DNA from: Archegozetes longisetosus
Lineage: Eukaryota; Arthropoda; Arachnida; Sarcoptiformes; Trhypochthoniidae
DNA length: 64,000 nt
Reading direction: 5' to 3'
Assembly: GCA_018873245.2 (NCBI GenBank)
Contig: JAEMBT020000001.1
Span: forward strand, 15,634,220-15,698,219
Part shown: piece after piece, positions 37,362-46,186 of the stretch
How positions within the stretch are numbered: the first letter of the stretch is position 1
How the letters are laid out: every line of letters begins with the position of its first letter
Program-made: the position numbers and the translations under genes
The notes under the pieces: generated by a model
What the model was told of the DNA's origin: nothing
Database searches by the model: none
The model's input: only the letters and a program-made list of their open reading frames with translations

Positions 37362-38779
37362 AATTACTCGATTTAAGCAAAAAATTAAAAGCAGGCATTG
37401 ACTGTCAGATCATTATGAATGTTGTGTTTGAAAAAAGTTCGTAAAAACCACTTAATTAAATGGGTTAATTAATTAAAATGGTTTGCAATTATCGTTTGAA
37501 AGATAGATTTTCATATAAGTAGAAGAAAATGCATTATCTGTATTAGCTCTCAAGGAAATTGAAAAAAGCTTAGCCTTTATTTTTTCTATTTGTGAGCATA
37601 GACTGGAAAGAATGCATTTGCTATTATTTATCTTGAATTTTATTTTGCTCAAATCTTACATAAATCAGCTTTTATTAAATAATACTTTTTAGTAAATTCA
37701 TGTCGAAACGATCCAAAAATATGAATTTTCTACTTGTTCAATGATCACAATAATCATTTAATTTTTGTAATTATTGATTATGTAATTTGTTCATTTTGAT
37801 GATGGACCAAAGTGAAATTTTTCAAAATTCTAATTATTGTAAATCTTTGATGATTATTATCATTAAATTTGACATTTTTGATAATTGATTTAAGTGAATT
37901 CTTGCTCTTTTACGCACTCACATAATCATTAGTATAGTCATTAAACAGTTTTTGAAAAACCTAGTTAGACTTTGCTAAACTTGAAAATTGAATTTAAATG
38001 TCATTAAAAAGCAGAAATGATATTTTAATAAAGTTATGAAAAAGTGAAGTTATTTTTATGATCATTAATAAGTTACTAATGGTACCTAAATAGTTAATTC
38101 CTTAATGGCAACAGCTATGGAGTATAGAGAATACTACGAACATTCATGTATACCAGTTATATGTCAATTATATATTAGGTATATATATCAATTATACGTT
38201 AATTATATCAGTTACATGTCAATAGTGCTAATTCAAAGATAAGTAGTCCTAATTTTCAGCTTCAACATTCTAGTTACTCATTACATAACATTCTATGAAA
38301 TAATTTGGTCAATTTATTTCGTTTTTCATCAACAACTTATAAAAATTACAAAACATATGACAAATCCAAGCAAATATTTATTCTTTGAAAGAATTTTTCA
38401 TTCAACGAATTGGTTGAAAATTTTGATAAATAAGTAAAAAAGAAAATATTATTTGAAAAGAAGAGAAGAATAGGAAATAAAACTCGATATCATATGAAGT
38501 TAGCGCATATTTCACGCGTTTCAACATATTTAAACAAATCAAAACTAATGACAAACCTAAATAAGCCTCAATAGATGGTAATGATTGAGATGAAGATGTC
38601 TGAATTGATGATAACGTAACAATAGTTCCTCTCAATGAACCATATTTAGTATTAACTAGTCGTGGAGAAAGATTACGGTTATTGTCACCATCGCTGTCAA
38701 AGGGCAGCACTTCATAGACACTCATTATCAGTATAATTAGCTCACAAAAGAAACAATTTATTTGCTTTGAACTATACAT
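3487..38779 (-). CDS. Nlg: Neuroligin, 11 coding exons, 922 aa
   Basis: Postsynaptic cell-adhesion protein of the cholinesterase-like family, which binds presynaptic neurexins. Eleven exons (listed separately) join with consistent phases and GT-AG borders into 2769 nt ending in a stop. Order: signal peptide (about 1-28), esterase-like ectodomain (about 40-665), S/T/N-rich stalk (about 690-760), membrane span (about 762-786) and cytoplasmic tail (787-922). The nucleophile elbow reads GHGYG at 272-276, so the catalytic serine is replaced by Gly274, as in neuroligins and unlike active esterases. Cysteine pairs C110/C153 and C326/C335 fit the conserved disulfides. Motifs [25 protein letters not shown] and HRLSFWLNL match arthropod neuroligins. 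Length is within the family range (vertebrate about 820-840, insect often longer). The tail ends EMAV rather than the vertebrate TRV. Non-coding 5' exons and the promoter were not identified. The paralogue cannot be assigned. Confidence 0.93.
3835..4363 (-). other. Neuroligin intron 10
   Basis: 529 bases, phase 0. Starts GTAAGT and ends in a good pyrimidine tract and TTCAG. It includes a short stretch at 3921-3970 rich in ATGCG/CGCAT words that resembles, in reverse, sequence at 40500-40560. Confidence 0.75.
4364..4890 (-). CDS. Nlg: Neuroligin coding exon 10 (end of ectodomain, stalk, membrane span)
   Basis: Residues 632-807. Starts with [22 protein letters not shown], the last conserved ectodomain block. 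An S/T/N-rich stalk follows, likely glycosylated, with NxT/S sites such as NNTT and NYS. The single membrane span is about 762-786, then basic cytoplasmic residues. Acceptor AATAAG|GACTTA; donor ACTGCT|GTAAGT, phase 0. Confidence 0.92.
5121..5266 (-). CDS. Nlg: Neuroligin coding exon 9
   Basis: Residues 583-632. Completes the G of FGDPN across a phase-2 junction and ends at phase 1 with TCG|GTAATT. Encodes DPNIWPHD, a serine-rich insert, and [15 protein letters not shown], the conserved C-terminal esterase-domain strands. Confidence 0.92.
5267..5801 (-). other. Neuroligin intron 8
   Basis: 535 bases, phase 2, acceptor CTCTCCAG. No other feature seen. Confidence 0.8.
5802..6001 (-). CDS. Nlg: Neuroligin coding exon 8
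   Basis: Residues 517-583. Acceptor TATTAG|AATGAG, phase 0; donor TTCGG|GTAACT, phase 2. Encodes [15 protein letters not shown], where His533 occupies the catalytic-histidine position of esterases, followed by the conserved [18 protein letters not shown] helix. The exact acceptor is the likeliest of few options. Confidence 0.88.
6275..6493 (-). CDS. Nlg: Neuroligin coding exon 7
   Basis: Residues 444-516, phase 0 at both ends (TGTAG|GCTATA; ATCAG|GTATAT). Begins [13 protein letters not shown] and includes [18 protein letters not shown], both strongly conserved in arthropod neuroligins, then a serine-rich loop and TFFYVFLHQ. Confidence 0.92.
6494..7763 (-). other. Neuroligin intron 6
   Basis: 1270 bases, phase 0. 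Contains a two-copy direct repeat with CCTAACCTAA at 6534-6620; otherwise plain AT-rich sequence. Confidence 0.8.
6534..6620. repeat. Two-copy direct repeat with CCTAACCTAA
   Basis: A 37-bp word (6534-6570) recurs at 6584-6620 with two differences, period 50. Each copy starts CATAACCTAAC and ends GCTTGAGAAATG. It lies in neuroligin intron 6. Confidence 0.8.
7764..8105 (-). CDS. Nlg: Neuroligin coding exon 6
   Basis: Residues 330-443, phase 0 at both ends (GCTTAG|GACTCA; AACAG|GTGATT). Intron 5 before it is only 110 bases. Contains Cys335, partner of Cys326, then [14 protein letters not shown] and the [12 protein letters not shown] segment typical of the family. Confidence 0.92.
8216..8331 (-). 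CDS. Nlg: Neuroligin coding exon 5
   Basis: Residues 291-329. Starts at phase 1 and ends at phase 0 with donor CAT|GTAAAG. Encodes [17 protein letters not shown], the conserved helix after the elbow, and Cys326, the first cysteine of the second disulfide. Confidence 0.92.
8332..9211 (-). other. Neuroligin intron 4
   Basis: 880 bases, phase 1, with a clear acceptor tract (TTTTTCAG). It carries one family A element at 8611-8836. Confidence 0.8.
8611..8836 (-). mobile_element. Family A inverted-repeat element, copy 1
   Basis: 226 bp bounded by TA on both sides (8609-8610, 8837-8838). Ends begin CATTTTGAAACCTAATGATC and, on the other strand, CACCCAAAAACTTAATAATC; the pairing continues through GATAGCAAC/GACAGCAAC. 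It is an internally non-coding element of MITE type, consistent with Tc1/mariner-like TA target choice. Quite diverged from the other copies. Confidence 0.75.
9212..9400 (-). CDS. Nlg: Neuroligin coding exon 4 (inactive nucleophile elbow)
   Basis: Residues 228-291, phase 1 at both ends (TGTCAG|GATTTT; AGAG|GTTTGA). It encodes [16 protein letters not shown] and then [16 protein letters not shown]. The central residue of the GxSxG elbow is Gly274, so the serine nucleophile is missing; this is the normal neuroligin state and not a defect. Confidence 0.93.
9401..11122 (-). other. Neuroligin intron 3
   Basis: 1722 bases, phase 1. AT-rich, with a nine-base AAAATTTC-type tandem run near 10985-11020. 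Nothing coding recognised. Confidence 0.8.
11123..11290 (-). CDS. Nlg: Neuroligin coding exon 3
   Basis: Residues 172-228, phase 1 at both ends (CACAG|GTCCGC; ATTAG|GTATTT). It encodes the [17 protein letters not shown] segment, corresponding to the oxyanion-hole region of active esterases, followed by [11 protein letters not shown]. The HGES and DWNSGN forms are typical of arthropod neuroligins; vertebrate copies read HGGSY. Confidence 0.93.
13289..13797. mobile_element. Inverted-repeat element with TATCGGGT ends
   Basis: About 509 bp. The left end TATCGGGTATTCGCTATAAA and the right end, read on the other strand, TATCGGGTGTTTGCTATAAA differ at two of the first twenty positions. The interior is AT-rich with no transposase-like frame. 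A Tc1/mariner or pogo-like non-autonomous element is likely; the family is inferred from end style only. Confidence 0.55.
16605..16645. repeat. (GA)n microsatellite
   Basis: About 40 bases of GA repeats with one interruption, inside neuroligin intron 2. Confidence 0.95.
18352..18377. repeat. Interstitial CCTAA (TTAGG-type) run
   Basis: CCTAACCTAACCTAAACTAACCTAA split by single differences: three to five units of the arthropod telomere pentamer. Similar short runs occur at 6534-6553 and, as GGTTAGGTTGGGTTAG, at 50392-50407. Confidence 0.5.
20000..20231. repeat. 33-bp minisatellite, about 7 copies
   Basis: The unit runs from AACTTGATTATTAAAGCGAG into TATCTAAATACCG, repeated head to tail with one to four differences per copy. 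Left copies are more diverged (AAGTGAG, ATATAAATACTG), right copies more alike, as expected from unequal exchange. No spacers, so not CRISPR. Confidence 0.9.
22284..22514 (+). mobile_element. Family A inverted-repeat element, copy 2
   Basis: 231 bp. Reads CTTAATAATCGTTGATAGCA near its left end and the near-complement (TGCCATCAACGACTATTAAG) at its right end; right flank TA, left flank altered to TG. The interior shares ACAGGTTGATATAGCAAC and TTTCCATCAAACCA with the other copies. No coding capacity. Confidence 0.85.
23791..23833. repeat. (CT)n microsatellite
   Basis: About 43 bases of CT, followed by 50 bases of C/T-rich sequence (CCCTCTGCC, CCTTCCCTTCCC). The open frames across it are low-complexity artefacts. 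Confidence 0.95.
26122..26172. repeat. GA/GGGAGA imperfect microsatellite
   Basis: A purine-only run of GAGAGAGGG words, inside intron 2. Confidence 0.9.
27176..27230 (+). mobile_element. Possible family B end fragment
   Basis: AGAAGCCAAGAGGGCTCAGG followed by TCCCCTAAACTTAAATC resembles the first 50 bases of the 28.4 kb element. The rest of the body is not recognisable, so this is a fragment or a more distant relative. Confidence 0.4.
28367..28628 (+). mobile_element. Family B element with hAT-like ends, copy 1
   Basis: 262 bp. Starts TAATGGCAAAGCCAGAGG and ends AGCATAGCCACTA, so the ends are short inverted repeats of CAGTGGC type, common in hAT elements. The flanking octamers TTTAAAAC and TTAAAAAG are similar, a possible worn 8-bp duplication. 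The body shares GAAATAAAGTGAAAAT and the AATCAAGTTCAACATG region with the 31.6 and 35.4 kb copies. Confidence 0.65.
29729..29826. repeat. TTAGCTAG tandem repeat
   Basis: Five copies of TTAGCTAG (one as TCAGCTAG) spaced 21-24 bases apart, alternating GAAACTTTTGTT-like and GAACCTAGTTGA-like spacers, so the higher-order unit is about 45 bp. Confidence 0.75.
30983..31035. repeat. Compact inverted repeat of the TATAGC...CCCG type
   Basis: TATAGCAAACCCGATA is followed closely by GCGGGTATCGCTATA in inverted orientation. The words resemble the ends of the 13.3 kb element, so this may be a deletion remnant holding two element ends. Confidence 0.4.
31594..31853 (-). mobile_element. Family B element with hAT-like ends, copy 2
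   Basis: About 260 bp, reverse orientation. On the minus strand it begins TGATGGCTCAGCCAGAGGAG and continues with AAAATAAAGTAAAAATAAG and TAATCAGAAAGTGTACATTG, which align with the 35.4 kb copy nearly word for word. The far end is less certain. Confidence 0.65.
31975..32109. mobile_element. Small element with TGACGTGACAT-type inverted ends
   Basis: About 135 bp. The left end ATGACACGTCACAA matches the complement of the right end (ATGTCACGTCACGA) at 12 of 14 positions. An internal GTCACGTAACGTGA palindrome adds further copies of the same word. Non-coding, MITE-like. Confidence 0.45.
32317..32362. repeat. (CT)n microsatellite
   Basis: About 46 bases of uninterrupted TC repeats in intron 2. 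Confidence 0.95.
32885..33325. other. GC-richer, CG-containing island in intron 2
   Basis: Two patches (32885-33010, 33260-33320) hold many CG dinucleotides and words such as CTCACGCGAGG, GAGCGAGCTC and GAGCTCCGAGCG, far from the AT-rich background. The paired GAGCTC/AAGTCTC-type words suggest the subterminal part of an old transposon. No open frame of interest. Confidence 0.35.
34097..34319 (+). mobile_element. Family A inverted-repeat element, copy 3 (diverged)
   Basis: About 223 bp between TA pairs. The left end keeps CACTAAATAAACCAATAATT and GGTAGCAACCAGAA; the right end is more decayed (TGCTATCACTG). The interior word GGTATAGCAGC corresponds to the TATAGCAAC of other copies. Confidence 0.65.
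35423..35707 (+). mobile_element. Family B element with hAT-like ends, copy 3
   Basis: About 285 bp, starts CAGTGGCAAAACCAGCCAGG and ends near CTTCCCTACTG. Contains GAAATAAAGTAAAAATAAAG with an internal tandem of AAAGTAAAAATA, and TTTAATCAGAAAGTACG, shared with copy 2. No transposase frame, so non-autonomous. Confidence 0.65.
36994..37284 (-). CDS. Nlg: Neuroligin coding exon 2
   Basis: Residues 75-172. The acceptor ATTTAG|GAGTTCC and donor TCAG|GTAATA preserve phase 1 on both sides. It encodes [14 protein letters not shown], the hallmark esterase-family segment, then Cys110 and the [12 protein letters not shown] motif with Cys153; these two cysteines should form the first conserved disulfide. 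Confidence 0.93.
37285..38556 (-). other. Neuroligin intron 1
   Basis: 1272 bases, phase 1, GTTTGT...TTTAG. It contains a (CT)n microsatellite near the acceptor and AT-rich sequence elsewhere. No coding signal seen inside. Confidence 0.8.
37323..37358. repeat. (CT)n microsatellite near the exon 2 acceptor
   Basis: About 36 bases of CT on the plus strand, 40 bases from neuroligin exon 2. In the transcript it reads as GA, so it is not the polypyrimidine tract. Confidence 0.95.
38557..38779 (-). CDS. Nlg: Neuroligin coding exon 1 (signal peptide and N-terminus)
   Basis: Residues 1-75. The ATG at 38777-38779 has an in-frame TAG four codons upstream. A short polar start is followed by a hydrophobic run ([15 protein letters not shown]) that fits a signal peptide; Met19 is an alternative start but would lose most of it. 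The domain begins at [13 protein letters not shown], the usual first strand of neuroligins. The donor reads TTTAG|GTTTGT, phase 1. The frame stays open past the donor, but that part is intron. Confidence 0.88.
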
Positions 38780-38795
38780 TATTTGCTATTTCCAT
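38772..38795 (-). promoter_or_regulatory. Short upstream ORF overlapping the neuroligin start
   Basis: A seven-codon frame (MEIANNV, then stop) begins 16 bases upstream of the neuroligin ATG in another frame and ends just inside the coding sequence. If the transcript includes it, it could lower initiation at the main start. The transcription start is unknown and such short frames arise often by chance. Confidence 0.25.
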
Positions 38796-38834
38796 ACAAG
38801 TTATCAATACTTATATGGTATTAAAGAATTTCAA

Positions 38835-38862
38835 AATTATTATTATTATTATTATTATTATA
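38835..38862. repeat. (ATT)n microsatellite
   Basis: About nine ATT repeats, 55 bases upstream of the neuroligin start codon; may lie in the 5' UTR or promoter. Confidence 0.9.
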
Positions 38863-39245
38863 AATTCACTTCACATAACACAACATGACTTCAGTTCATA
38901 TAAGATATTTTATTACTTCTTTCTCTTAATTAAGTTAATTATTATTTTTGGGGAAAATGTGTCAAACTTTGAATATACGGTGAAATTGGAGCCAAATTTG
39001 ACCATTAATTCTTGTGAATAAGAACTTAATGGTATATAAACATTTTGTCACACTCATTATAATATGAAAGAACGAGTCTGGTTCGTAGATATCAGAGAAC
39101 AGTTTAAACGCTGATAGAAAGTCAGATATTGGGAGAAGAAAAAAATTTAGCCAAACAAGCAAAGCAACGCAAGCGGCAAGAAGAACAAAGTTGGATATAT
39201 ATAAAGTTAGATATATATCAACTTTATATACTCTATTCTGGTGTG

Positions 39246-39357
39246 TAGTGGCGGATCACTAGCAGAAACATTGACAGATTTTTGAATTTACATAAAACTT
39301 GGTGATAATATTTGTTGATTAAGGTAGACTGAGAGTCACAAACAAGATCCACCATTA
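39246..39357. mobile_element. Short hAT-like inverted-repeat element
   Basis: 112 bp beginning TAGTGGCGGATC and ending GATCCACCATTA, a 12-base terminal inverted repeat with two mismatches. The end sequence is of the same CAGTGGC type as family B but the interior is different. No clear target duplication. It lies about 470 bp upstream of the neuroligin start codon. Confidence 0.55.
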
Positions 39358-40169
39358 TTTATGATTGTTTCATAACCATAAATGCTGATTATTCCATTAA
39401 ACTCCGCAATAATCTATCAAACTTGATCCCACTCTCATTTCGGTTGCTTTTCACTTTGAGTGAAATTCAATTTGACCCCCATATCAGACTTCTCTGTTTT
39501 GGATTTAGTTCTTTAAAATGGTTGGATAATAGAATTTGATATTCACAATTGAGTGGATAAAATGAAATTAAAAGGTTGGGGAAAGTAAAGATTAAGTTTA
39601 GTGCTGGTTCTTTTGATGGTAACAGCACTCTATAAGTGCTCTGAAGCAATGTTAAATAACTTACTTCTGGAAGACTAACCAAATAACTTATTTTCTAAAA
39701 TTCTACTCAACTTCTCTTTGGTTCAATTTTATAATTGTCTCAAATTAATAATCAGACTCAGTTATAAGCTTAGAAATGAGACATTATTTAAATGCAGTTA
39801 ATCTTCATTGAAAAGCGTTTGCCTGCGAGAAACATAAAATAAATTGGATTTGTTGTAAAAGAAGAAGTTTTTCAAAAGTTATGTTTAGGAGTGGAGAAAA
39901 AGAAGAAAATAAAATATTACTGAAACGGATAAAATGCACAATAATTTATATACTCTAGCAGTGGATGTATAAAATAGATTTTTGAACAAAAAGGAGAAAC
40001 AGAGAAGTAATCAGAAAATGGGCCACAATCACAAATTTGATGCTTAAGATCAGATTTGGTGCTTAAGATCAGATTCCAAGTGAAGTAAAGAGAAGATAAA
40101 GTGAGTTGAGAGAAAAGGCTATAACGATAACTATCATAGAATTGCACGAATCAGCACAAGAAGTGAGAT

Positions 40170-40247
40170 GTGGAAACAATGTCAAAACAATATCAGAGCC
40201 GTGGCTCTGTGGAAACAATGTTAAAACAATATCAGAGCCAAGGCTCT
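40170..40247. repeat. 39-bp direct duplication
   Basis: GTGGAAACAATGTCAAAACA...CAGAGCC occurs twice back to back (40170-40208, 40209-40247) with few differences. Each copy ends in a small GAGCC/GGCTC palindrome. Confidence 0.85.
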
Positions 40248-43200
40248 CTGTCCGTTATGGAAATATAACACGTCGGACAAAATGTCACAATAGACCCAAA
40301 TTAGTCCAACATCTGTTCAACTGTTCTGTCATTTTAAAGTCAACCTCTTCAGTGGATGGCAATCAACTTAAACAGCAATTTTGTGGTCAAACTTCAATGT
40401 GTATAATAGTTAGCTGTGATATAATGCCTTTGCTTTTCACATATCGCACACTGTCTGACACTGAGAGTAACTACTCTTAAACAGAATGAATGCTGTTGTG
40501 AATGAAAAGCCGATGCGTATTACGGATCGCATTCCAACGCATCGTTGAGAGGATGCGTATCACAGACTTAACATGAACTTTATACTATTCGAGCTACACT
40601 TTAAACACTTTGTCCATAATTTAATATCTGCTTTTGCCTCATTTCAACAGATTTCATTAATTGATTTTTAATCTGAGAGCTGAACACTGGGAAAAAGCAA
40701 TATTTGTGCCGATACTGAAATTGAGTTCATGTTATAAATTGATCGAAATAGAAAGCGAAGCAACAAGAAGATTGATAAATAAGACACGATTTCCTGGCTT
40801 TGAACAAGAGTCTAACTATTCAACTGATGGTTGTAGAAAATTTATTTTTGTTAGAAAGTTATAAACTATTTATTTGATCTGAATGTGAACCGACACTATT
40901 TATCACTTGCCAATATCTTAAACTATTGCATACAAATTAAGCTCAATATAAATTTGTTGTATCAGCTACATTTTTTCTTTTCTCACTTAATTACTATTTA
41001 ATGTTATAAGCAATTAATTTTTTCTTCTACTAAGGCTTAGATTCAAATCTTTCAAATTTCAGCCAAATTCAATACCGAAGAATGATACGAATAGTTACTC
41101 AAAAACATATTTTCAGTATCTCAAACTTGATTATGTTTTTCTAGATCAATGCAGCTTTGATTTTGAAACTAATTTGACTTGATAGCTATGGGCTCATACG
41201 ATCGATTTTCCGGATTAATTATAAAGAAAACTGAAATCGAAAGGGCAAAAGAAAAAAAATTATGTATACTATGTAGAAAAAGGATCATTTGTGTAGATTT
41301 TCCCAAAACACCACAATTTTCAAATACTTATTCGTCGTCTTGTTATTATCTATGAAAGCTTAAGCTGAAACTTGCCAGAATGAGCACAAAATGTAGGGTC
41401 AACTCAAAAGTAGTTACTCATGGATGTCATGCAAATCCATACAATTTTTGCTCAATTTCAGGGGAAAGCTTAAGCCTTTCTGACACTCAGATGTGCTGTA
41501 TTTGTCAATCATCAAGATCAAAACAACATGAATAAAATACGAGAAAGCATTTTCGACAAATGATCACTGTTTATATCTCTTTTTATATACTCAGCTCATC
41601 AAATACTCTCAGACAGTATATTATTTTTATGTAATTTCTATTTGCATCGAAAACAGTTTCACACAGTTTTTGATCAAACAAGCCGTAAATAATTTTAAAA
41701 ATACAATAAAAACATAAACTACAGTAGTCTTCAATAGTAAGTTAAGTATATTTGGCAATTAGAGGAGACTTTGTCGAACCTCATCTGTAGTTCTATATTA
41801 CTTAGACATGTGAACAGCAAACAAAACAGTCCTTAATCAACATTTAGAAAAGAAAACTTAATTGAAAATATCCCTGAAAATTGAGTTATGCTAATGTAAA
41901 TATACTTTGTTTGATAAATAAGTTAAACCAAAGGAGTGTCGTGTTAGATAAATGCAGTAGAAGTAAAGAAATAAGAAATGCACACGAAGTAAGTTATACT
42001 CTATTTGTTAGAATATATAAAAAAAAATAGAACTAATCTTCAATATATGGATGCATTTTATTTAAATCAGTTTATCTATTATAAATGCTAATCAACTCTA
42101 AATCACTAGGATATGTGTCACAGTTTATGTTAATTAATCTGATTAAGCATGTTATTAAGATTTTCTCTTGAAAATGTCTTTCCATTGTTATTCGTGGCTA
42201 ATTCCTACAACTGTATTCATAGTTCTATAAACATTGTTTCACGACATCTATTTGGTGAGGAGACTCTTATTTTTTACACTTTCTAATATATAGATCAAAA
42301 GCTTTCAAATTAGATTATTCACTGAATAAGGACTACATTTGACTTATTCCGTTGATAAGCTGAATCTAATCTATTAAAAACTACAAAATCTAATTAATAG
42401 AATAATCTGATCAGTAGAAAGAGTTGCATAAAAAAGGTATTCAAAGAAACTCTATTCAGATTCTTTATGCAATCAACTTACATATTGATCCCATTATTTA
42501 TTCAAATTTTGCAATAAATAAAAGGCATCACACTTTCGAGTTTTTGTAATACAAATATAACGTCGAAATACTAGCATTGAGGAAAAACTTATTTTTTATA
42601 CTGACTTTGGTTAAATGAATTTAGAGCCTGAAAATCACAAATCCATTTACAGATTTTTTTCTCAAATGATTGATTATACGTATATTTTTTTAAACCGAAC
42701 AGTAACTGATTGAATCTCAAACATGTTATCTGACAAAAAAATGACTCAAGACAAGATTTGTCTTCATTTGAATTATTTCGCCTAGTTCCAATTTCAATCT
42801 TTGCAAAAACGTTTTAATCTTGATAATCTTTAATTTTGCTTTAATCAAATGATTTCATAGTTTCGATTTGAGTTTCGCTTTCGATAAGTGCAACAACACT
42901 AATAATCAGTATTGAATGGATTAGAAGCAGTTGATTTTGGTATCTTTTTATTTAGTGTGGACTTAATTTGATTTTTCGAAAGCTTTCAGCCGTCTGTTTG
43001 TTTGTCAATCCTTTTACCGATGGTTTGCTTATCCATTTACCAATAAATTGAGCTTATTTTTAATGAGTCGCAATTTTTCATTAGGTTCACGCTAACATTG
43101 TTATGGAAGTGAATCCACTGTATTCTTAGCATTATTGAGAACACATGCTCTCATTGTGTTTGCCTGTCTTTGTCTCTCGTCTTATTCATAGGACTTCAAA

Positions 43201-44447
43201 TTCAGTACTTGATCGTATTTGATTGTATTTGGTATTAATTCGATTCATTTCAAGGATGTGCTATAAGAATATTGAATATCTTTCGAGAAAAATTCAACTC
43301 TAGCATTTGGTTGAGTTTAGAAAATTCTATTAAAAAGGCTTATAAAGCATAGAAAAAAGAAATGCTTTATTTGAACAAATATGTCTGATTCAAAGTTTTA
43401 TTACTGTGAAACACTTTCACTATTGAATTTAAATCAGATCGCATTTAAATGTTCAAACATTAGGTCTATAATAAACATTGGAACAATATCAAAATCAAAC
43501 TGAGTTGCAATATTAAATGTACGTTAATTCTCAAAATCATACTTTTGTGCTATCGAATTAAAAAAAGACATTTTTTATTTCTCCATCAATCAGTAGAGAA
43601 TGATTTTTATTTATTTGAAAAATATGTGAGCGGATACAGCTTCCTAACTTTTTCAATCGCTTTCTTACGTCAAACTTTAGTAATGCTTCAAAAGTTTAAA
43701 ATTTCAATAAAAACTGACTATACTAAAAGTGAAACATGTGTTAACACATTCTATTTCAATACATATCCATTTTCAATATGATAAGATTATTTTGATGCTA
43801 AAACCGTTTTGATTAATATTGAGTTAGTCTTTATGTAGAGGTCTTGCGGTGTCAACATCATTTACTCCATTCTTTATGTCAAAAATGATTGATTAACTTG
43901 TTCTAAATTATTTTTTATTCATATCCAACAATTGAAATAATTGGGAAATTGTCAACATTTCTATGAATCTAATGATTAATAATGATTTCAAATATAAATA
44001 TATATTAATCATGATCATTTTATGAAAATAGCACTAGAACTACACTAAACTAATTGTTATGCGTATCTTAAACAAGTAGTTATAAGTATTTCTACCTTTC
44101 ATGATAAAGCATAAAATCAAATAAAATCAGATTTTCTTTTAGATAATATTTTTAGAAAATTTGACGGTAAGCATTCAAGTTGAATTTGTTACACAATTAG
44201 AATTGTAGACTCGAGTTGTAACGTCATAACAAATAAGTTACTGAAGCACAACTCATTGCTTAGTCCCAGGCATAATGATTGCACTGAAATGGTTTCATTA
44301 AGTATTCACTAAAATAACTGTTGATTTCAATGAATACAAATGCTGATCATATCATGCAATTTGAATAATACGTATGACTATTTCTGTTTTACTGATTTGA
44401 TACATATAAACTAACATAATTTCTTAGTAAAATGCTAATTCATAATA

Positions 44448-44668
44448 CACCTGAAAACGTACTGATCCGCGATAGTAACGAGTTGCTACGTCAACCTGTC
44501 TGCGATGTGTATTAATTTGTTGCTAAATTTGGTTTCTAATATGCTCTGATACCTATATTAAAAATTTGACAAGTTCGTTAACATTTGATATATCACTATC
44601 TGATGGAAAGCATGGCATCACAAAGTATTACTTCTGGTTGTTGTCAACGATTACCAAGTATTTGAGTG
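44448..44668 (-). mobile_element. Family A inverted-repeat element, copy 4
   Basis: 221 bp, reverse orientation, flanked by TA at 44446-44447 and 44669-44670. Left end CACCTGAAAACGTACTGATC; the right end, read on the minus strand, starts CACTCAAATACTTGGTAATC. Shared interior words include GTCAACCTGTCTG and GATGGAAAGCATGGCATCAC. Confidence 0.85.
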
Positions 44669-46186
44669 TATACTTAGCTATCGTGTAGTATCATCTCATT
44701 GCATCTTAACTAAAAACTTGTTAATTTATTTGAAAAGTTTGATATAATTTTTAAATTGATTCAAACTTTGCTTTTAAATTTGAAACCCAGACGAAGTTGT
44801 TTGAAAACTAGTATTACTTAAGACATGTATTCTAATTCTAAACTCTTTTGTATTCAATTAGCGATTTTGAATTAAATAATGAAATTAAGTAATGAGTTTT
44901 TTTACATTGAACTAGCTTTGATGGAGAGAACCGCGGAATATTCATAACATGTTGGACTAATCGCGCTAAAATCTTTGTGTTAAATTTTACGAACTTATTC
45001 AATGAAAAAGATTAAAACGAAAGATAAGGACTTCGGTAACTCATCTTAAGTGATCGAAAATATTATAGGCGATAATACTATATTTTATCAGTTTCCTGTG
45101 ATTCATCTTTTTTTTATTGAAACCGAGGTGAATACTTAAATCACTAGACCGAGAGATAGAATTATTTGAGACTTGACATTAATAAAAGAATACTATAGCT
45201 CTATAATGGAGATAAGTTACACACAAATTACAGACAGGTCAAATTAAAACTAACCAATTACTGTAATCAAGATATAACCTGAAAAGTTAAAGAGGAACTT
45301 ATAAAAGTTTGGCACGGAAAAGAACAATTTGCTTCAATAAGTTGTATGATTATCAATTCTAAAAGGTAAAGAAGATACGATAAACTTTAGGATGATACAA
45401 CTCACTCAGGTTTGCATTAATTATATTGATATCAATATAAATCAATCAATTTAAGTCATATTAATGAAAAAGTATGACATAAATCTATAGCTACAAATCT
45501 CTCGTAGTTTAAAAACTGGTTTTATTTATGAAAGTTACTATGAATAAATTTAATTAGTCATAATCTTTCTATAACTTATTGATTGTTTTATACATCAATA
45601 TTAAATTAATTTCTTGCTATGCAATGAGTAAATTATAAGTTAATGTCTCGAACCTCTTATACGATGGCATCAGAATTAATCTGTGATGAATATATAAGAA
45701 TTTAGGATTTGCTCTACACTGAAATGCTTATTTTATCAAAATTAAATGGTTAACATCTGTATTGTATTCATCAAAGTGCAGAACTTGGTGTCACAAACAT
45801 ATGACTATAGCACAAACAAATAGACATATTACAAGATTTCAATAAAGTAAACACATCTTAAGAAAACAAGACTAAAAAGTTCTTTACATTTGTTACAGCT
45901 CTTACTATATTCTGACATTTGATGTTATGATAAATATGTGACCCTTTCTCTTAACAAAATTCAAATTTTTAATATAAAATATATTAAAATCATATTTCAA
46001 AATAAATTTTTCTCATATTATAAACTCTTATTTAGAGATAAAGCATTTTATAATCAAAGTAAAGCTCAATTTTTGCACTTATAAATGAGTAAAGAATACG
46101 TTGGAATTTCATAACAAAATTAATCAAACCTATCAATTTTACTTCAAAAACAGTTCTAAACTCAAGTAATTTTTTCTAACATCACG

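Noticed and set aside
38962-39162. Upstream coding exon of neuroligin
   Set aside because: The 66-codon frame has no donor that joins exon 1 in phase, and exon 1 already has a signal peptide and an in-frame stop upstream.
40106-40480. 124-codon open frame
   Set aside because: It is built partly on the 39-bp duplication and has no domain-like pattern; probably chance.
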